A DNA stretch of 64,000 bases from the NCBI GenBank assembly GCA_030761205.1, contig JAULJL010000035.1, positions 16,657,001 to 16,721,000 of the forward strand, written 5' to 3'. Both the position numbers and the translations under genes were made by a program. The notes below the pieces were generated by a model. It was not told the origin of the DNA, ran no database searches, and saw only the letters and a list, made by a program, of their open reading frames with translations. Below are positions 45,845-56,241 of the stretch, one piece after another. The DNA comes from Fremontodendron californicum (Eukaryota; Streptophyta; Magnoliopsida; Malvales; Malvaceae). The stretch's first letter is position 1. Each line of letters starts with the position of its first letter.

Positions 45845-47356
45845 ATGACACAGGCCGGAACCATGGAGGATGAACAAAATAGACTGGATAGAGTGGAAAG
45901 AGTACAGAGGGAACTACAAGAACAGTTAGCCAGATCTCAGCAAGAAGTACGAGAACAGATAACAAAATCTCGAGAGGAGTCACGCGAGCAAATAGACAAG
46001 ATGATTGAAATGATGATTAGGCTGACTCGAGGAAAATGGGTTGCTGAAGGATCGATCATAGGGGAAGAACCTCAACCTCAAGTAAACAACAATGAAGATC
46101 CGATCTTCCTACCAAGTCAACAAGGCCGAGGACATTTTCAATTGAACTCGGAATTTCACCCCTCAGACTCAGTTGTTATTCCAAGCCGAGATGGTTCACT
46201 AGAACAAGAAAAGCTGAAGAAACGGATGGCAAAGCAAGTGGAAGACACAGAAGTGCAACAGAAGTATGATCTGTTTGAAGAGACACTCAAAGCCATAGAA
46301 GGAATAGATGTTTTCGGGAATACGGATCCGAATGAGCTCAGTTTGGTCCCAGATTTGTTGATTCCGCCAAAATTCAAAGTCCCGGAATTTGAAAAGTATG
46401 ACGGATCGAAATGCCCATCAATCCACATCATGATGTTTTGTCGGAGAATGGCTGGCTACACCAACAATGACAAGCTGTTAATCCACTGCTTCCAAGACAG
46501 TCTAACAGGGCCAGCTGCAAGATGGTATAATCAGTTGGATCGGGACCATATCCGTTCTTGGAAAGATCTGGCAAAAGCTTTCAAGACTCAGTATAAGCAC
46601 ATGATCGACATGGCACCAGATAGGTTGACCTTGCAAAATATGGGGAAAAAGGCCACTGAGAGCTTCAAAGAATATGCTCAGAGGTGGATGGACATGGCCA
46701 CCCAAGTACGACCGGCTCTGACTCAAAAGGAAATTACTGTCCTTTTTGTGAATACACTGAATGCTCCGTACTATGATAGACTAGTTGGCAATGCCACAAA
46801 GAGTTTTGTAGATATGGTAACTTCAGGAGAGATGATTGAAAATGCTATCAAGAACGGAAAACTCAAAGGAGATGAGACATCCAATGCCGAGAGAAGCGAG
46901 ACACCTGAAAGGAAGGAGGAACATGTCCAGGCTATGGGAGAATTCACTCCGTATCCCCGGGTCTCTCCATATCAATCATGTTACTCTACCAATGTCTCTT
47001 CAAGTCATTATCCTTACCTTCCAGATATTCAAACACATCATCCTATGCCAGCCCTTGCAACTAGGCCTGCTTCCCAGAAACGACCGAGGGGCAACCAAGA
47101 GAAGTTTTCAATCCCAATCTCCGACCTGTTGCAATTACTAATGAGGAACCGATACCTCACCCCTGTGCCTTTGAAAACAGCTCCAAACCCATCAGCAAGG
47201 AGTTATGACCCGAACAGCAAGTGTGAGTATCACATGGGGGCAATTGGACATTCAACTGAAAAATGTAGACAACTGAAGGAAAAGATTGAAGGTCTTGTCC
47301 ACGATGGCATCTTGACTCCAGAGCTAGTCGAACAGTGGAAATCCGCATTGCCATGA
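45845..47356 (+). CDS. Element A Gag, intact (503 codons)
   Basis: The frame opens MTQAGTMEDEQ; the second ATG (45863, ACCATGG context) matches B's start and may be the real one. Residues ~15-65 form a charged coiled coil (ERVQRELQEQLARSQQEVRE). The Retrotrans_gag core follows at ~195-340 (IHIMMFCRRM, LIHCFQDSLTGPAARWYNQL, LFVNTLNAPYYDRLVGNATK). The Pro-rich linker and C-terminal knuckle CEYHMGAIGHSTEKC (CX2HX5HX4C) close it. Gag would assemble the virus-like particle and package RNA. The frame ends at 47356 with no protease or pol downstream and no overlap to one. It is the only intact retroelement frame longer than ORF1 in the nest and is highly similar to B's broken gag, so it could in principle serve both. 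Confidence 0.88.
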   Translation: MTQAGTMEDEQNRLDRVERVQRELQEQLARSQQEVREQITKSREESREQIDKMIEMMIRLTRGKWVAEGSIIGEEPQPQVNNNEDPIFLPSQQGRGHFQLNSEFHPSDSVVIPSRDGSLEQEKLKKRMAKQVEDTEVQQKYDLFEETLKAIEGIDVFGNTDPNELSLVPDLLIPPKFKVPEFEKYDGSKCPSIHIMMFCRRMAGYTNNDKLLIHCFQDSLTGPAARWYNQLDRDHIRSWKDLAKAFKTQYKHMIDMAPDRLTLQNMGKKATESFKEYAQRWMDMATQVRPALTQKEITVLFVNTLNAPYYDRLVGNATKSFVDMVTSGEMIENAIKNGKLKGDETSNAERSETPERKEEHVQAMGEFTPYPRVSPYQSCYSTNVSSSHYPYLPDIQTHHPMPALATRPASQKRPRGNQEKFSIPISDLLQLLMRNRYLTPVPLKTAPNPSARSYDPNSKCEYHMGAIGHSTEKCRQLKEKIEGLVHDGILTPELVEQWKSALP

Positions 47357-50116
47357 ATCGGTTTCTTCGCCACGGGTTTTGAGGATGAGAGTGATTACCT
47401 CTAAAAGCATGTCAACAAGCACTGAGGAATATGCATGTAGTTCTATGCCTCATCATGAAAGCACTTGTCTTATGTTAGCATCCACATGAAATAGATAAAT
47501 TTTGAATTTCAAAGGCTTGTGTTTATTGGGTTTTAATTTGAATTTGCAAAAAATAAACATTAAAGAAATTCTTGATTTTTGAAGAGCGCGTTCTTAAAAG
47601 AAAAAATCTTTCTTCGCGTTAAGAAATGATGAGATATCTTGAGATTATTGATGATCAATGTTAGAAATGACCCAACATTCTTCCATCTCTCTTTCGGACT
47701 TGCCTATGCTTGAATCCTTTGAGTTTAAAATAGTCAATGCCTCCAGGAGTATATTTTTGAATTTCAGAAACCATAGTCAATGCAATAAGAAAAATGCAGA
47801 TCCTAATTTAGATTATGAGCAATGGAACAAACTTTTTGAAAAAAAATCCGAGCTTTTTGGTGTCTCAAACAAGTGAAATCTCTTTCAAGAATCTAGATCA
47901 TGGTAAATTGATGTGTGTCAAGATTATGCCAAAACCATTCACATCCCTTTCCGTAACCACAAAACAAGAGTTGCTCAGACGTCACTTCATGATTAACGTC
48001 TCGGGTAACAATGACTAAACCTGATTTTCTCGGGTTCCTAGAAAAAAAAAAGCTATTTTTGAGCGATATTCTTTCTTGTCCCTTCGGAAAGCCAAAAAGA
48101 CTTGAGGTGTTCCTCATTATGATAAGAATTCTCAGTTGTATGACCAATCAAATGGTGCATCAGTTGTAGATACGGAGGACACGCGGTGAATAAAGATGAA
48201 GTAATTTTCGGAGCGTGCATAAAAAAAACATAAAAAATAAAAATAAAAAAATGAAAAGAAAAAATGAAAAACGAGTGTGACATAATGCATTTATAAAATT
48301 CAAGATGGTTTCAAGAAAGAAAAAAACATTTTTCACTATTTTCCTCTAGGGAATGACTCTTCGATTTACGTGCTTGTGTTCGAGATGAAAAATGGCCATC
48401 TTTCATCATCCTTTCACAAATTATAAAATATCTTTTTGCTACCCCCTTTGAGCCTAATGAATACTTTCGTTCTTTCAACCCCGATCAAGGATCACCCTCC
48501 ACGCTAGGGGGGGCAAATTCGAGGAAGGATCTTTTCAAAGGTCACGGATAGTGAAGTCTTGGTTCAAAAACGAAAAAGAATGTCGTGAATCAAAGAGAAA
48601 TCTGAGCTTCCAAATAACGACGGGCTCACTTTGTCAAAATAGAAATGCAAAAAAAAAAAAGAGATAAAAAGAAAAAGGAAAGCAAAAAAAACAGAAAAGG
48701 AAGAAAAGAACGGATGAAAATCATCAAATAAAGAGAAAGCTCAGAAAAGACAAATGCTTCGAAGAGAATCCTCCTCATGGAATGATCCTTGATTTGATCA
48801 CCTTAAACACATGTTTGGGCCTATTTATCTTTTCTTTCAGTACCTCGAACCTCGGCCTACATTACATACCTTGAAAAGACCATTTTGATCGAGCATGGCC
48901 ATTTAAATTGATGAGTCTATTCTTAGAGAAATGCATGAGACTTCGGTCTCCTTTCTGGTTAAAAATCCTTTTTTCGATAAGTCTTGATTTCTTGAATGCA
49001 TGGTGAAACATTTAATGAAAAAAAAGGATGAAAAAATGGAAAGAATGAGACTCTAGGATGAAAACCCAACACGGGCAGTCTAGAGTAAAATGAGGGAATT
49101 TCGGTGCTGCTTATGGTATTGTCGAGGCCATAACAAAAGAAGAGGTCATTTTGAAGAAGTTAAGGAACATCTGAGAATTCCAAAATATCCCAAAACTGTC
49201 AACTCTCGTTTGGAGGTTTGACTTTAAAAACTGAGACCGTTTTCTTTCCAGAATTAACTTTCCAGTTTGAACCTCCCAGCTAGTCTTGACGTTTGTCAAA
49301 GCGCCATAATTTGGAAACTAAAAGAAGGTTGAATTTGTTTGAGTCCAAAAAAAATCATGTTCTATAAAATCTGTTCCATTTGTGAATCTAGAAAGGATAT
49401 ACATTTTTCCTGTTGCGAAGTCTCCTTGGATCAACCAAAATCTTGTGGTACTAAGCTCCGACTCAATTTGAAAAATCCGAATTGACACTCAGAAAAACTT
49501 CTAACAGTGATCATCAATCTTCAAGAGATTTGGATATCACAATATCAGACAATGACATTTTCAGCTCAAAAGTTTTCAGTAAATAAGAAAACATTTTTCA
49601 AAAAAAGAAGAAGCAAGCAAAAGCAGATAAATGAAAATATTTTTGGAAGAAACCATTTCCGATGTTGGCGTAAGACGAAGGTTCTTCTGGCCCAGAGGTA
49701 TGGAACTGTTGAGGTAGAAGAAATGAACACTCGGATTCCAGTTGATCTTGAAAAACTATCGGGGCAAAGGGATAGTTCCAAAGTGAAGAAAAGGGTTGAT
49801 CTCTTACGAGGCACGAGCCTTTCAGTATACACTCTGTTTCGAAGAGGAAAAACGATTTGGAAAAGCTAAACCAAGATCAGAAAAAAAAACAATCGGGAAC
49901 ATTCGCATCATTCATGAACATTTGCATATTTATTAAGTTTTGCATCTGCATCGTGTCGTAAAATGTGTACAGTATTCATGGGTACTTGCACATACATCAT
50001 CAGGAGCATATGCATTGACATCGCACGACATTCATTTCATGCATGACATTGACTATTTGAAATTTTGACATTTGAATTCGAACATTCAGTGAGATTTTCT
50101 TCCAAGATATGATCTT
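47357..50116 (+). other. Element A noncoding region downstream of gag
   Basis: Homologous at nucleotide level to B's 25991-28900 (GTTAGAAATGACCCAACA, GATCAAGGATCACCCTC, hairpin ACTCTAG..CTAGAGT at 49050-49086). The 120-codon frame at 49507 is not kept in B, so I read the region as noncoding. No trace of protease, RT, RNase H or integrase. Confidence 0.65.
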
Positions 50117-51260
50117 CAGGTATGATCACCAAGACCTCCGGGCACCTCTTTTAAAACCTCCGGGTTACCTCTTTTAAGTCCTCCGGGAACAGGAAAAGCA
50201 ATTTATTTTCAAAGTTGTGGAGCCTCTGATGAGAGGAGCAATTTATTTTCCAAGTGATAGAGCCTCTGATGAGAAGAGCAATTTAAATTCCAAAGTTGTG
50301 GAGCCTCTGATGAGAGGAGCAATTTATTTTCAAAGTTGTGGAGCCTCTGATGAGAGGAGCAATTTAAATTTCAAAGTTGTGGAGCCTCTGATGAGAGGAG
50401 CAATTTATTTTCAAAGTTGTGGAGCCTCTGATGAGAGGAGCAATTTATTTTCAAAGTTGTGGAGCCTCTGATGAGAGGAGCAATTTATTTTCCAAGTGGT
50501 AGAGCCTCTGATGAGAGGAGCAATTTATTTTCAAAGTTGTGGAGCCTCTGATTAGAGAAGCAATTTATTTTTCAAAGTGATAGAAAATTAAAAAAAGAAG
50601 ACCTCCGGGCATCTGTTTTAAAAACCTCCGAGTTACATTTTTAAGACCTCCGGGCACAGCAAAAGAAAAAGGAAATTAGAAAAAAAAGATAACCTCCGGG
50701 CATTACTTTTTAAAATCCTCCGTGCACAGCGAAAGAAAAAGCAAATTAGAAAAAAGAAGACCTACGGGCACCTGTTTTAAGACCTCCGGGCATTCCTCTT
50801 TAAATCCTTCCGGCACAGCGAAAGAAAAGGAAAGTTAGGAAGAAAGAAGACCCCCGGGCACCTATTTTAAGACCTCCGGGCACCTGTTCTAAGACCTCCG
50901 GGCATTTCTCTTTTAAGTCCTCCGGGCACAGGAAAGAAAAAAGAAAAAGACCTCCGGGCACTATTCTCAAAAATCCATGGATAAGACCTCCGGGCACCAT
51001 TTTCAAGAAAAAGACATTTTTAAAGACCTCCGGGCATTTCCTCAAAAGTTATATTTTCAAGACCTCCGGGCACCTTTCTAAAAAATCATTGATAAATACC
51101 TCTGGGCATCACTCTCAAAGTCAAGAATAAGACCTCCGGGCACCAATTTCAAAGAAGTAACGTTTTTAGACCTCCAAGTATCTGCTTCCAAAAACCTCCG
51201 GGTAACATCTTTCAAAATGACATTTTTCAAAACCTCCGGGTACTATTTTCAATTCTTGCG
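50117..51260 (+). repeat. Array of AGACCTCCGGGCA motifs in element A
   Basis: About 25 spaced, variable copies of AAGACCTCCGGGCA, in the same sense and the same place (between gag and PPT) as in B, here separated by A-rich spacers. Interrupted by the first 40-bp array. Confidence 0.85.
50211..50580 (+). repeat. 40-bp tandem repeat array 1
   Basis: About nine units of GTGGAGCCTCTGATGAGAGG followed by AGCAATTTATTTTCAAAGTT. Each unit contains the hairpin CCTCT-GATG-AGAGG. The frame 50217-50471 is this repeat read through. Confidence 0.9.
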
Positions 51261-51480
51261 AAGTCAAACTCGTTACTTTAAGAAAGATCGAGCCTCGGTA
51301 TGATTAATCAAGTGGCGACATCCGAAGAATCTGACAAGGAATTTCAAAACTAAACGAGAAAGAGATGGGATATCCAGAATGAGTCTTCACTTTCGTAAGA
51401 CTAAGGTAGTAAGTGATGTGATAATCTAAGTTGTGTTCAAACTCATTGTCAAAAATTCGAAGTTCGTTTTCAAATTTTCA

Positions 51481-51890
51481 AAGTCGTGGAGCCTCTGATG
51501 AGAGGAGCAATTTATTTTCCAAGTGATAGAGCCTCTGATGAGAGGAGCAATTTAAATTCCAAAGTTGTGGAGCCTCTGATGAGAGGAGCAATTTATTTTC
51601 AAAGTTGTGGAGCCTCTGATGAGAGGAGCAATTTATTTTCAAAGTTGTGGAGCCTCTGATGAGAGGAGCAATTTATTTTCAAAGTTGTGGAGCCTCTGAT
51701 GAGAGGAGCAATTTATTTTCAAAGTTGTGGAGCCTCGGATGAGAGGAGCAATTTAATTTCAAAAATTGTGGAGCCTCTGATGAGAGGAGCAATTTATTTT
51801 CAAAGTAGTGGAGCCTCGGATGAGAGGAGCAATTTATTTTCAAAGTTGTGGAGCCTCTGATGAGAGGAGCAATTTATTTTCAAAGTTGTA
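51481..51890 (+). repeat. 40-bp tandem repeat array 2
   Basis: About ten more units of the same 40-bp repeat as at 50211, about 0.9 kb downstream and just before the PPT region. Two units carry CCTCGGATGAGAGG, which weakens the hairpin. Confidence 0.9.
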
Positions 51891-51903
51891 GAGATCTCAA
51901 TAG

Positions 51904-51994
51904 CCGGACAAAATTGGTTATACTGTCTTTGCCCTATTCCTGATTCTCAGCAATGTGCAAAGAGGGGCAGCTGTAATAACCAATTTTTGTCCGG
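51904..51994 (+). other. Inverted repeat bracketing the PPT of element A
   Basis: CCGGACAAAATTGGTTAT (51904-51921) pairs with ATAACCAATTTTTGTCCGG at the LTR start (51976-51994), one bulged T. Inside, TCTTTGC (51926-51932) pairs with GCAAAGA of the PPT (51957-51963). B has the equivalent pairing at 30356-30373 / 30430-30448 and mirrored at 12938-12955 / 12863-12881. Confidence 0.65.
51957..51971 (+). other. Polypurine tract of element A
   Basis: GCAAAGAGGGGCAGC directly upstream of the 3' LTR start TGTAATAACC at 51972. Confidence 0.82.
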
Positions 51995-53221
51995 GTCGGA
52001 TTCGAATCCGACTCGGGCCATGTGCAACAGGGTCTGCTATTTAGCAGGCCCAATCTGCTGTCTAGGCCCAATTTCGGGCCCATTTCCCCGAACCCAGGCC
52101 CACTGGCCCATCAGGCCCAAACCCTACCCCAACCTAACCTGCCAAAACCCTAGCTAACCTAAACCCTAGCCACCCACTGCCACAAACCATACCCCTGTCA
52201 GCCCCTGCAACCCCAACCCCCACACGCCACCCCAACCGGTTGCTTACAAGCAACCTCCACCTGACAGCCCTCCCCTGCCACACACCACCAACCCCTCAAC
52301 CCTCCATAAAAACCCACCCTCTCACCAAAAAATTATTAAAAGCATTTTAACTTTTTAAAAAAAAAAAAGATTTTTTAATAAATGCGAATAACCGACGACG
52401 GAATTCGAAGGACGTCACGGTAGTGATTCCTAATATATCTTGAGGTGCGAGAATGTCGTTAAATATCACCACGAGTGGTGGGAGTATTTAGCGATATGCT
52501 CGATACAAAAATGCATAAAAAAACGAAAATAATAAAAATAAATAAATAGCGAATGTTTATTGCGCTCGATATTTTGCCAGGCTCGTGTTTTTAATGTTTT
52601 GAGTCGTATGTTTAATTTTATAATTATGTGCTAAGTCGTGTGCATACGCATTTAAATAAAAATGGATGTAAATTGCCGACGACGGAATTCGAAGGATATC
52701 ACGGTTGTGATTCCTAAGATGTCTTGAGGTGAGAAGATCTCGTTAAATACCACCGAGAGTGTCGGGAATATTTAATGAGTATTTTCGATAATAAATTTGT
52801 GTCCACTTTTGTTTTCAAAAAAATAATAATAATCAAAAAATTCAAAAATAATAAACATGTTTTTTTTTATAAAATAAAATAAAAGGAAAAGAGAGTTATT
52901 TTTAAATAGTGATGTCGAGTCCATTAAATCGAGATTTAAGATAATGTGATTAAATGGTACCGTTTTCTAAACGGACGTTGCGGGGGTGCTAATCCTTCCC
53001 CGCATGTAACCGACTCCCGAACCCAATCATGTTTTTACTCTGGTTCAAAGCGCGGACTTCGAAATTGGTTTTACAAAAATGTTTTAATTAATTTTAAGAT
53101 ATTTTACTAAAACCGGTTTTAATAGGTGGCCAATCACACCTAGCAAAAAAGATTGGTGGCGACTCCATTTTTTGTGTTTTCATAAAAATCGTCTTAGCGG
53201 TCCGAAAAAACCGTTATGACA
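51972..53221 (+). repeat. Element A 3' LTR with internal deletion (1250 bp)
   Basis: Matches the 5' LTR from its start to CTCACCAAAAAA (equivalent to about 8057), then jumps to TTATTAAAAGCATTTTAAC (equivalent to 41071). About 1.3 kb is missing, including the antisense TATA and CT-rich part. The junction lies in an A-run, suggesting microhomology. It ends at GTTATGACA, followed by TSD TGTAT. Confidence 0.85.
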
Positions 53222-53310
53222 TGTATTGAACATAATTATCGAATACAAATACTTTAAGAAAAATAAAGAGTCCGAGTAACATAGATTTTAGAGACTTGGA
53301 GCCTGCCCAC
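53222..53310. other. Right flank of element A insertion site
   Basis: Starts with the TSD TGTAT (53222-53226) and continues the sequence left at 7689. No gene seen. Confidence 0.55.
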
Positions 53311-53628
53311 TGTAAAGGATAAACCAAAAGATTCAAAAGATTCAAACAAACCAGCATCAGCAGCAGCAGATAAGAAACCATATCAGCAAGTTCAAAATTC
53401 AAACAAACCAGCACTAGCAGCAGCAGATAAGAAACCACATCAGTAACCGAATCTGCAACAAACTCAAGCAATATGATAAGCACAAATCCAATCAGCTGAG
53501 ATTCAAATCTTTCAGTTTGTAACAAACATAAGGTTTAAATATTTTAGGAAACTCATACTTGTATAAATACAAACGTTAGTAATAAAACATACATAGCTCA
53601 TTTTCTGTAAAACATCACAATCTCTACA
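53311..53628 (+). repeat. Copia 5' LTR (318 bp)
   Basis: From TGTAAAGGATAAACC to CAATCTCTACA, directly followed by the PBS. The left edge is inferred from the TG..CA convention because no second LTR is present for comparison. Contains two copies of a ~55-bp CAAACCAGCA..GCAGCAGATAAGAAACC repeat. Confidence 0.6.
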
Positions 53629-53641
53629 TGGTATCAAGAGC
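53629..53641 (+). other. Copia primer binding site (initiator tRNA-Met)
   Basis: TGGTATCAAGAGC matches the usual plant copia PBS TGGTATCAGAGC with one extra A. Confidence 0.7.
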
Positions 53642-53694
53642 CACTGCTTAAAAGCCTTCGATCCTCAATTTTTTTTCTCCTTCCTTCAACTTCA

Positions 53695-55963
53695 ATGGCT
53701 GCCAACAACTTCCAACCGAATGATACTACAACCATGGTCAAAACAGAACCAATTTCCATCAATGCTGCAGCACAGCTCCCTCTAAAACTGAATTCTACCA
53801 ATTTTTCATCCTGGCAAATCCAACTTCTTTCTCTCCTTGATGGTCATGACATAATCGGCTATCTCGATGGTACCATTCCCTGTCCAGAATCCACCATCAC
53901 CATAAATGGAAACCAAACTCCTAACCCAGCTCACAACCTATGGCGCAGACAGGATAAGTTTCTTCTCCATGCTATAATAGCATCAGTCACTGAATCCATA
54001 ATACCAATCATAGCAACTGTCACAACCTCTCAAGAAGCTTGGCAAAAGCTTTCAACCACATTTGCCAGCAAAACACGATCCAGGATCATGTCATTGAAAA
54101 AGAAACTTACAATGGCAAAACAAGATGGCCATTCAATTGCTGAATATATGCAATTTATGAAAAGCATTACAGATGATCTGGCATTAGCTCAAGCACCAAT
54201 TTCTGATGATGATCTCACTCTTTTCATTCTCAATGGTTTAGGACCAGACTTCAAAGAAATATCAACAGCCCTTCGAGCTCGTGAAACTCCAATTTCCTTT
54301 GAAGAGCTCCATGATAAATTGACAGATTATGAAAGGATCATCAAACAAGAAGAACTTCCTCAGCCATCACTAGCAACTGTTCAATTTGCCAGAAAAACAA
54401 GAGGTAGTCAGTTTTACAGAGGAAGAGGAAATCAGTTCAACAATCAAAACAGGAACAATTTTGCATACCAAAGAAAGAGATCATTTCAGAATGCACCATA
54501 CACTATCCCACGACTAGTCTGCCAACTATGTGAAAAACCAGGTCATAGTGCAAAGTTCTGCAGAAGCACTACAACACCTGATAAGGAACCAATTGCAAAT
54601 CATGTCACCAAATCCCAACCAAGAAATGCTGCAAATTGGATTGTTAACACAGGTGCCTCACATCATGTCACCACCGATCTAAACAATCTTTCCCTGTACA
54701 CTGAATATGGAGGTCCAGATGAGATCCTTGTAGGTGATGGCACAGGTTTGAAAATATCTCATATTGGTACATCTGTTATCCCTACAAACAGTAAACCTCT
54801 TTAATTAACAAATGTCTTGCATGTTCCACACATGAAAAGCAATTTACTTTCTGTTTCCAAACTATGCCAGACTAACAAAGTTTCCATTGAAATTTTTTCC
54901 TTTTCATTTCTTGGTGAAGGATCTAGCTACGGGGGCACCACTAGTGACAGGACTGAATAAAGATGATATCTACGAGCTACCAAGTTGCCTGCTGTCCACT
55001 TCAAAATCAGCCCAAGCCATGTTTACTGTAAAAGAGTCAACTGAGTTATGGCATCATCGCCTTGGTCACCCTTCCCTTAAAATCCTAAGTCAAATGCTTA
55101 ATGCCTTTAATTTGTCTTCCTCATTCAACAATAAACAATACATTTGTGATTCCTGCTGTTGTAATAAAAGCACAAAACTGCCATTTGCTCAGTCATCTTT
55201 AACTAGTTCAAAACCCCTTAAGTTAATTTATTCTGATGTATGGGGACCAGCACACACACCTTCCTTGGATGGTTTTCACTATTATGTGATCTTCATTGAT
55301 CACTATACAAAATACATATGGTTATTCCCCATTAAACAGAAATCAGATGTCTACACAATCTTTTCATCCTACAAGGCACTAGTTGAAAAACACTTTAACA
55401 CACCAATCCTTACTATGTACTCTGACAATGGTGGTGAGTACAAAGCCTTGTCCAACTTGTTTGCATCACATGGCATATCACACCTAACCAGTCCACCACA
55501 CACACCTCAACATAATGGCACTGCAGAAAGAAGACATCGACAGGTTGTTGAAACTGGACTAGCCTTGTTGCACCATGCATCCATGCCATTAAAATTTTGG
55601 TCCCAAGCATTCCAAACTGTTGTATACCTCATCAACAGACTTTCTACACCCATACTTCACATGAAATCTCCATTTCAAACATTGTTTAAGAAGACACCAA
55701 ACTTTTCTAAGCTAAAAGTATTTGGATGCCTCTGTTACCCATGGCTAAAACCCTATAACAGTCACAAATTACAACCCAAGTCTAAACCCTGCATATTTCT
55801 AGGCTATTCACCAACTCAGAGTGCATACAAATGTTTTGATCCACAAACACAAAAAATATTTGTATCTAGACATGTCTTGTTTCATGAAATTGTGTTTCCT
55901 TTCACTAAGTCCTCTCATCCATCATCCAAACCTGAACCACAACTACCTTCAACAGCAACATGA
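53695..55963 (+). pseudogene. Copia gag-protease-integrase polyprotein, disrupted and truncated
   Basis: The first frame (53695-54804) has a UBN2-type copia Gag (LNSTNFSSWQIQLLSLLDGH), a CCHC zinc knuckle (CQLCEKPGHSAKFC) and the protease site. That site reads WIVNTGASHHVT, so the catalytic Asp of D[ST]GA is Asn. A TAA after NSKPL breaks the frame; it continues LTNVLHVPHMKSNLLSVSKL, then shifts near 54890 into the integrase frame (54887-55963). Integrase has the HHCC zinc region (HHRLGHPS.., CDSC) and the DDE residues in YSDVWGP, MYSDNGGEY and NGTAERRHRQ. No RT follows. Dead by protease change, stop, frameshift and truncation. Confidence 0.82.
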
Positions 55964-56039
55964 ATATTCGTATATATCTTGTACTGATATAAACTTTTTT
56001 CAACATGAATTAAAATTATGCTTTATTTATGTTAATTTC

Positions 56040-56241
56040 TGATCGCAAACAGGACATTTGGGGAAGATTTCGTTGAAGGAGTTGAGATGCAAGAAGTGGC
56101 AAGAGGCCGGGAGCAGCCGCTATATTAAGGCTGGTTCTGAATTATGCTTCAGGCCTTGAAATAGTTCTGACTGGGAAGCCCAAAGCCAAGTTCTCAATCA
56201 ATGGAAAGCATGTTTGGTCTCAAAAATTCGTGCGTAAGAAA
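56040..56241 (+). other. Possible 3'-terminal exon remnant of an unknown gene
   Basis: After an AG at about 56052 (GCAAACAG) the GC content rises and one frame reads GKPKAKFSINGKHVWSQKF to a stop near 56241, where a repeat begins. A neighbouring frame upstream (EDFVEGVEMQEVARGREQPL) would need a frame change. I do not recognise the protein. It may be a decayed host exon. Confidence 0.25.

Larger units (their letters stand above)
7695..53221 (+). mobile_element. Element A: gag-only Ty3/gypsy LTR retrotransposon (with element B nested inside)
   Basis: The outer element starts TGTAATAACC (7695) and ends GTTATGACA (53221), flanked by TGTAT at 7690-7694 and 53222-53226. It has a PBS (44248-44267) matching the tRNA-Arg 3' end, an intact gag (45845-47356), about 4.5 kb of noncoding DNA with repeat arrays, a PPT (51957-51971) and a 3' LTR. 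No protease, RT, RNase H or integrase frame exists in its internal region, so it must be moved by proteins of an autonomous relative. PBS type and Gag similarity point to the Tat/Ogre-like branch; that placement is from memory of the family. Without B it would be about 13.9 kb. This layout fits the described TR-GAG/LARD classes. Confidence 0.85.
53311..55963 (+). mobile_element. Truncated Ty1/copia element (Ale/Retrofit-like)
   Basis: The left LTR, PBS, gag, protease and integrase regions are in copia order, but reverse transcriptase, RNase H and the 3' LTR are absent. The retroelement similarity stops just after the integrase C-terminal part (near 55963). Lineage assignment is by general resemblance and is tentative. 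Confidence 0.75.

Noticed and set aside
49507..49869. 120-codon frame in element A
   Set aside because: The homologous stretch in B has no matching frame on that strand; the similarity is at nucleotide level only.
50217..50471. CTGATGAG in each 40-bp repeat recalls the hammerhead ribozyme core
   Set aside because: No GAAA box or matching stem III is found at the right distance; the motif is explained by the simple CCTCT-GATG-AGAGG hairpin.
53311..55963. Search for a second LTR to close the copia element
   Set aside because: No second copy of TGTAAAGGATAAACC is seen downstream, so it is recorded as truncated.
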